Shown: positions 4,420 to 6,084 of the stretch, piece after piece | How the letters are laid out: each line of letters starts with the position of its first letter | How positions within the stretch are numbered: position 1 is the first letter of the stretch | From: Clostridiales bacterium | GTDB lineage: Bacteria; Bacillota_A; Clostridia; Christensenellales; Aristaeellaceae | NCBI GenBank assembly: GCA_012514855.1 | Contig: JAAYZL010000405.1 | Location: 1-6,084 of the forward strand | Length of the DNA: 6,084 nt | Direction: 5' to 3' | Notes under the pieces: model-generated | The model's input: only the letters and a program-made list of their open reading frames with translations | Database searches by the model: none | Told to the model about the DNA's origin: nothing | Translations under genes and position numbers: made by a program

Positions 4420-5799
4420 ATGCCGTCAAACGCCTGTGATCTGACCCGGGGCGGAATCCTGAAAAAGCTTTTGCAGGTCGCGGTGCCGATCATGGGCACG
4501 CAGTTGATGCAGATGGCCTACAACCTGACCGACATGTTCTGGCTCGGCCGCATGGAGAATTCCGTGATGGCGGTCGCGGCCAGCGGGCTGGCGGGCATGT
4601 TTTTGTGGCTGGGCATGGCGCTGATGATGGTCGGGCGCATGGGCTCGGAGATCGGCACGTCGCAGAACCTCGGCCGGGGCGATGTCGCCGCCGCGCGGGG
4701 CTTCGCCGAGGACTCGACCCGCATGGCGCTCCTTCTGGGGCTGTTCTACGGGCTCATACTGATCGCGCTGGCGGGGCCGCTGGTGTCGCTTTTGCAGGTC
4801 AGGGAGCCGGAGGTGTTCGAAAACACCTGCGCGTATCTCAGGATCGTCGGGATCGGCATACCGTTGACCTACGTATCGGCTTCGATCACCGGCGCGTTCA
4901 ACGGCGCGGGCAACTCGCGGATGAGCTTCTGGGCGAACGCGGTCGGGCTCGTGGTCAACATGGCGCTCGACCCGCTGATGATCCTCTCGTTGGGCTGGGG
5001 CGTGCCCGGCGCGGCGATCGCGACGGCGATCGCGCAGGGCGTCGTGTGCGCGCTGTTCGTGTGGTTTGCGAAGCGCCACCCGAGGCGGCCGTTCGAGCGC
5101 TTCCGCATCCTCGGGCATGTGGCCCGCGGCAGGGTCCGGCAGATTCTCAGGTGGAGCCTGCCGGTCGCGCTCGAGAGCGGCGCGTTCACGTCGCTCGCGA
5201 TGGTCGTCACCGGCATGGTCAGCGCGAATTACGGCGAGGCCGCGGTCGCGGTGCAGCGCGTCGGCAGCCAGATCGAGTCGCTGTCGTGGCTGATCGGCGG
5301 CGGGTTCTCCTCGGCGGTCACGGCGTTCGTCGGCCAGAACTTCGGCGCCGGCAGGTGGACGCGCATCCGCCGGGGCTACCGGATATCGCTGGGCGCGCTG
5401 CTCATCTGGGAGGCGGCGGTGACGCTTTTATTGGTGTTCGGCGGGCGGTTCTTCTTCTCGCTGTTCTTGCCGGAGTCGGAAAACATCCTCGACATGGGCG
5501 CGACGTACCTCCGGATTCTCGCCGGGTGCCAGCTCTTCATGGCGCTCGAGGGCGCGTGCGCGGGCACATTCCGCGGCATGGGGAGGACGCTGCCGCCGAG
5601 CGTGTGCAGCGTGAGCTCGAACCTCATCCGCCCGCTTCTGTGCTATGTGCTGATGCGCTGGATGGGGCTCAACGGCCTGTGGACGGGGGTCATGCTCTCG
5701 GCGTCGCTGCGCGGCACGCTGATGCTTACCTGGTATCTGCTGTATGAGCGAAGGCTTCCGAGGGTGGACGAGCCGGTCGGGGAACCGGCTCCCGCGTAG
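4420..5799 (+). CDS. MATE-family multidrug/toxin efflux transporter
   Basis: A 459-residue inner-membrane protein, the normal length for MATE transporters, which export cationic drugs or metabolites in exchange for Na+ or H+. The N-terminus (LTRGGILKKLLQVAVPIMGTQLMQ, then YNLTDMFWLGRM) is typical of the prokaryotic NorM/MepA/DinF-like branch, with the conserved acidic D38 in TM1. The protein has about twelve hydrophobic segments in two MatE repeats; the second repeat begins near ILRWSLPVALES (about 240-250). A basic cytoplasmic loop (KRHPRRPFERFR) separates the halves. ATG 4420 gives the family-typical start, though GTG 4417 is adjacent. The ribosome binding site is weak (GAAGAAAG near 4399-4406). 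An apparent upstream extension would read through tRNA-Glu and the terminator and is not coding. No strong promoter lies between the tRNA terminator and this gene. Substrate cannot be told from sequence. Confidence 0.92.
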   Translation: MPSNACDLTRGGILKKLLQVAVPIMGTQLMQMAYNLTDMFWLGRMENSVMAVAASGLAGMFLWLGMALMMVGRMGSEIGTSQNLGRGDVAAARGFAEDSTRMALLLGLFYGLILIALAGPLVSLLQVREPEVFENTCAYLRIVGIGIPLTYVSASITGAFNGAGNSRMSFWANAVGLVVNMALDPLMILSLGWGVPGAAIATAIAQGVVCALFVWFAKRHPRRPFERFRILGHVARGRVRQILRWSLPVALESGAFTSLAMVVTGMVSANYGEAAVAVQRVGSQIESLSWLIGGGFSSAVTAFVGQNFGAGRWTRIRRGYRISLGALLIWEAAVTLLLVFGGRFFFSLFLPESENILDMGATYLRILAGCQLFMALEGACAGTFRGMGRTLPPSVCSVSSNLIRPLLCYVLMRWMGLNGLWTGVMLSASLRGTLMLTWYLLYERRLPRVDEPVGEPAPA

Positions 5800-5813
5800 C
5801 CGCTCCGTTTTAT

Positions 5814-5843
5814 CGCCGCCGCTTTTCAGCGGCGGCGTTTTTT
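5814..5843 (+). terminator. Intrinsic terminator of the MATE gene
   Basis: A perfect nine-base stem CGCCGCCGC/GCGGCGGCG (5814-5822, 5829-5837) with loop TTTTCA is followed by six T residues (5838-5843). It starts 15 bases after the MATE stop codon. Confidence 0.95.
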
Positions 5844-5878
5844 CCGGCGAAATCCCGAAAAACGCGCGCCGGCGGCGT

Positions 5879-5907
5879 TTGCATCCGCCCCGGCCGCGTG
5901 TTATAAT
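5879..5907 (+). promoter_or_regulatory. Sigma-A promoter of the threonine dehydrogenase gene
   Basis: TTGCAT (5879-5884) and TATAAT (5902-5907) are separated by 17 bases, with an extended -10 TG at 5899-5900. Transcription should start near 5914, about 26 bases before the start codon. Confidence 0.88.
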
Positions 5908-5939
5908 ACGGATGGGAGATTTTGCGAGGAGGGGAGTCT

Positions 5940-6084
5940 ATGACCGGCACGATGGACGCGCTGGTGAAGGCAAGCCCGGAGCCGGGCCTGGTGCTCACGC
6001 GCGTGCCCATACCCGAGCCGCGGCACGACGAGGTGCTGATCCGCATCCGCAAGACCGCGATCTGCGGCACCGACCTGCACATCT
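5940..6084 (+). CDS. tdh: L-threonine 3-dehydrogenase, N-terminal part, cut by window edge
   Basis: The first 48 residues of a zinc-dependent MDR enzyme that oxidises L-threonine to 2-amino-3-ketobutyrate with NAD+, the first step of threonine breakdown to glycine and acetyl-CoA. The segment [17 protein letters not shown] (32-48) closely follows the E. coli Tdh pattern [15 protein letters not shown] as I recall it. C42 is the catalytic zinc ligand in CGTD. AGGAGG (5927-5932) lies seven bases before ATG 5940. A second ATG at 5952 aligns better with the E. coli N-terminus but is too far from the ribosome binding site. The gene has its own promoter. A related sorbitol- or butanediol-dehydrogenase is possible because only the N-terminus is visible, but the [10 protein letters not shown] motif favours Tdh. 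Confidence 0.82.
   Translation, partial: MTGTMDALVKASPEPGLVLTRVPIPEPRHDEVLIRIRKTAICGTDLHI

Noticed and set aside
4605..5747. 380-codon + strand frame inside the MATE gene
   Set aside because: Arg/Gly/Ala-rich out-of-frame translation; the overlapping MATE frame has transmembrane segments and conserved motifs.
5810..6082. 90-codon - strand open frame at the right edge
   Set aside because: It runs antisense through a terminator, the tdh promoter and the start of tdh, and has no recognisable domain.

Overview
The window looks like an ordinary chromosomal stretch of a GC-rich Gram-positive-type bacterium, most likely a member of the Bacillota and plausibly the Clostridia. The signs are strong AGGAGG-type ribosome binding sites, four near-consensus sigma-A promoters each with a 17-base spacer, T-rich intrinsic terminators, and gene families common in clostridia (VanZ-like protein, Nim-type flavin protein, an HPr paralogue without the active histidine). 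The family and promoter calls are read from the sequence; the taxonomic placement is inference.

Layout. Bases 1-950 (+) hold the C-terminal part of an RlmD/RlmCD-type 23S rRNA m5U methyltransferase, cut by the left edge. After about 180 bases with no clear terminator or promoter comes a tight + strand cluster: VanZ-like membrane protein (1132-1677), pyridoxamine-5'-phosphate-oxidase-fold flavoprotein (1703-2170) and zinc-dependent medium-chain dehydrogenase (2173-3201). The cluster ends at a hairpin placed between convergent genes. Two separately transcribed - strand genes follow: a small XRE-type repressor (3250-3552), whose promoter carries a perfect inverted repeat and a second partial copy, and an HPr/Crh-like protein (3727-3957) with its own promoter and terminator. 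Divergent from the latter, a full-consensus promoter drives tRNA-Gln(CUG) and tRNA-Glu(CUC), which end at an intrinsic terminator. Only 29 bases later begins a MATE-family efflux protein (4420-5799) with its own terminator. The right edge holds a strong promoter and the first 48 codons of L-threonine 3-dehydrogenase (5940 onward).

How the parts relate. The VanZ/flavoprotein/dehydrogenase genes are close enough to be one transcript, but what joins them functionally is not visible. The XRE gene looks autoregulated. The HPr-like protein keeps the regulatory Ser46-type motif but lacks His15, so a regulatory rather than sugar-transport role is likely. The two tRNAs both have C34 anticodons reading G-ending codons, which suits a GC-rich genome.

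I looked for phage, insertion sequence, CRISPR, toxin-antitoxin or defence signatures and saw none. I do not see an exotic undescribed system. The most rewarding items are the XRE operator pair, the Crh-like protein and the C34 tRNA pair next to a drug-efflux gene.
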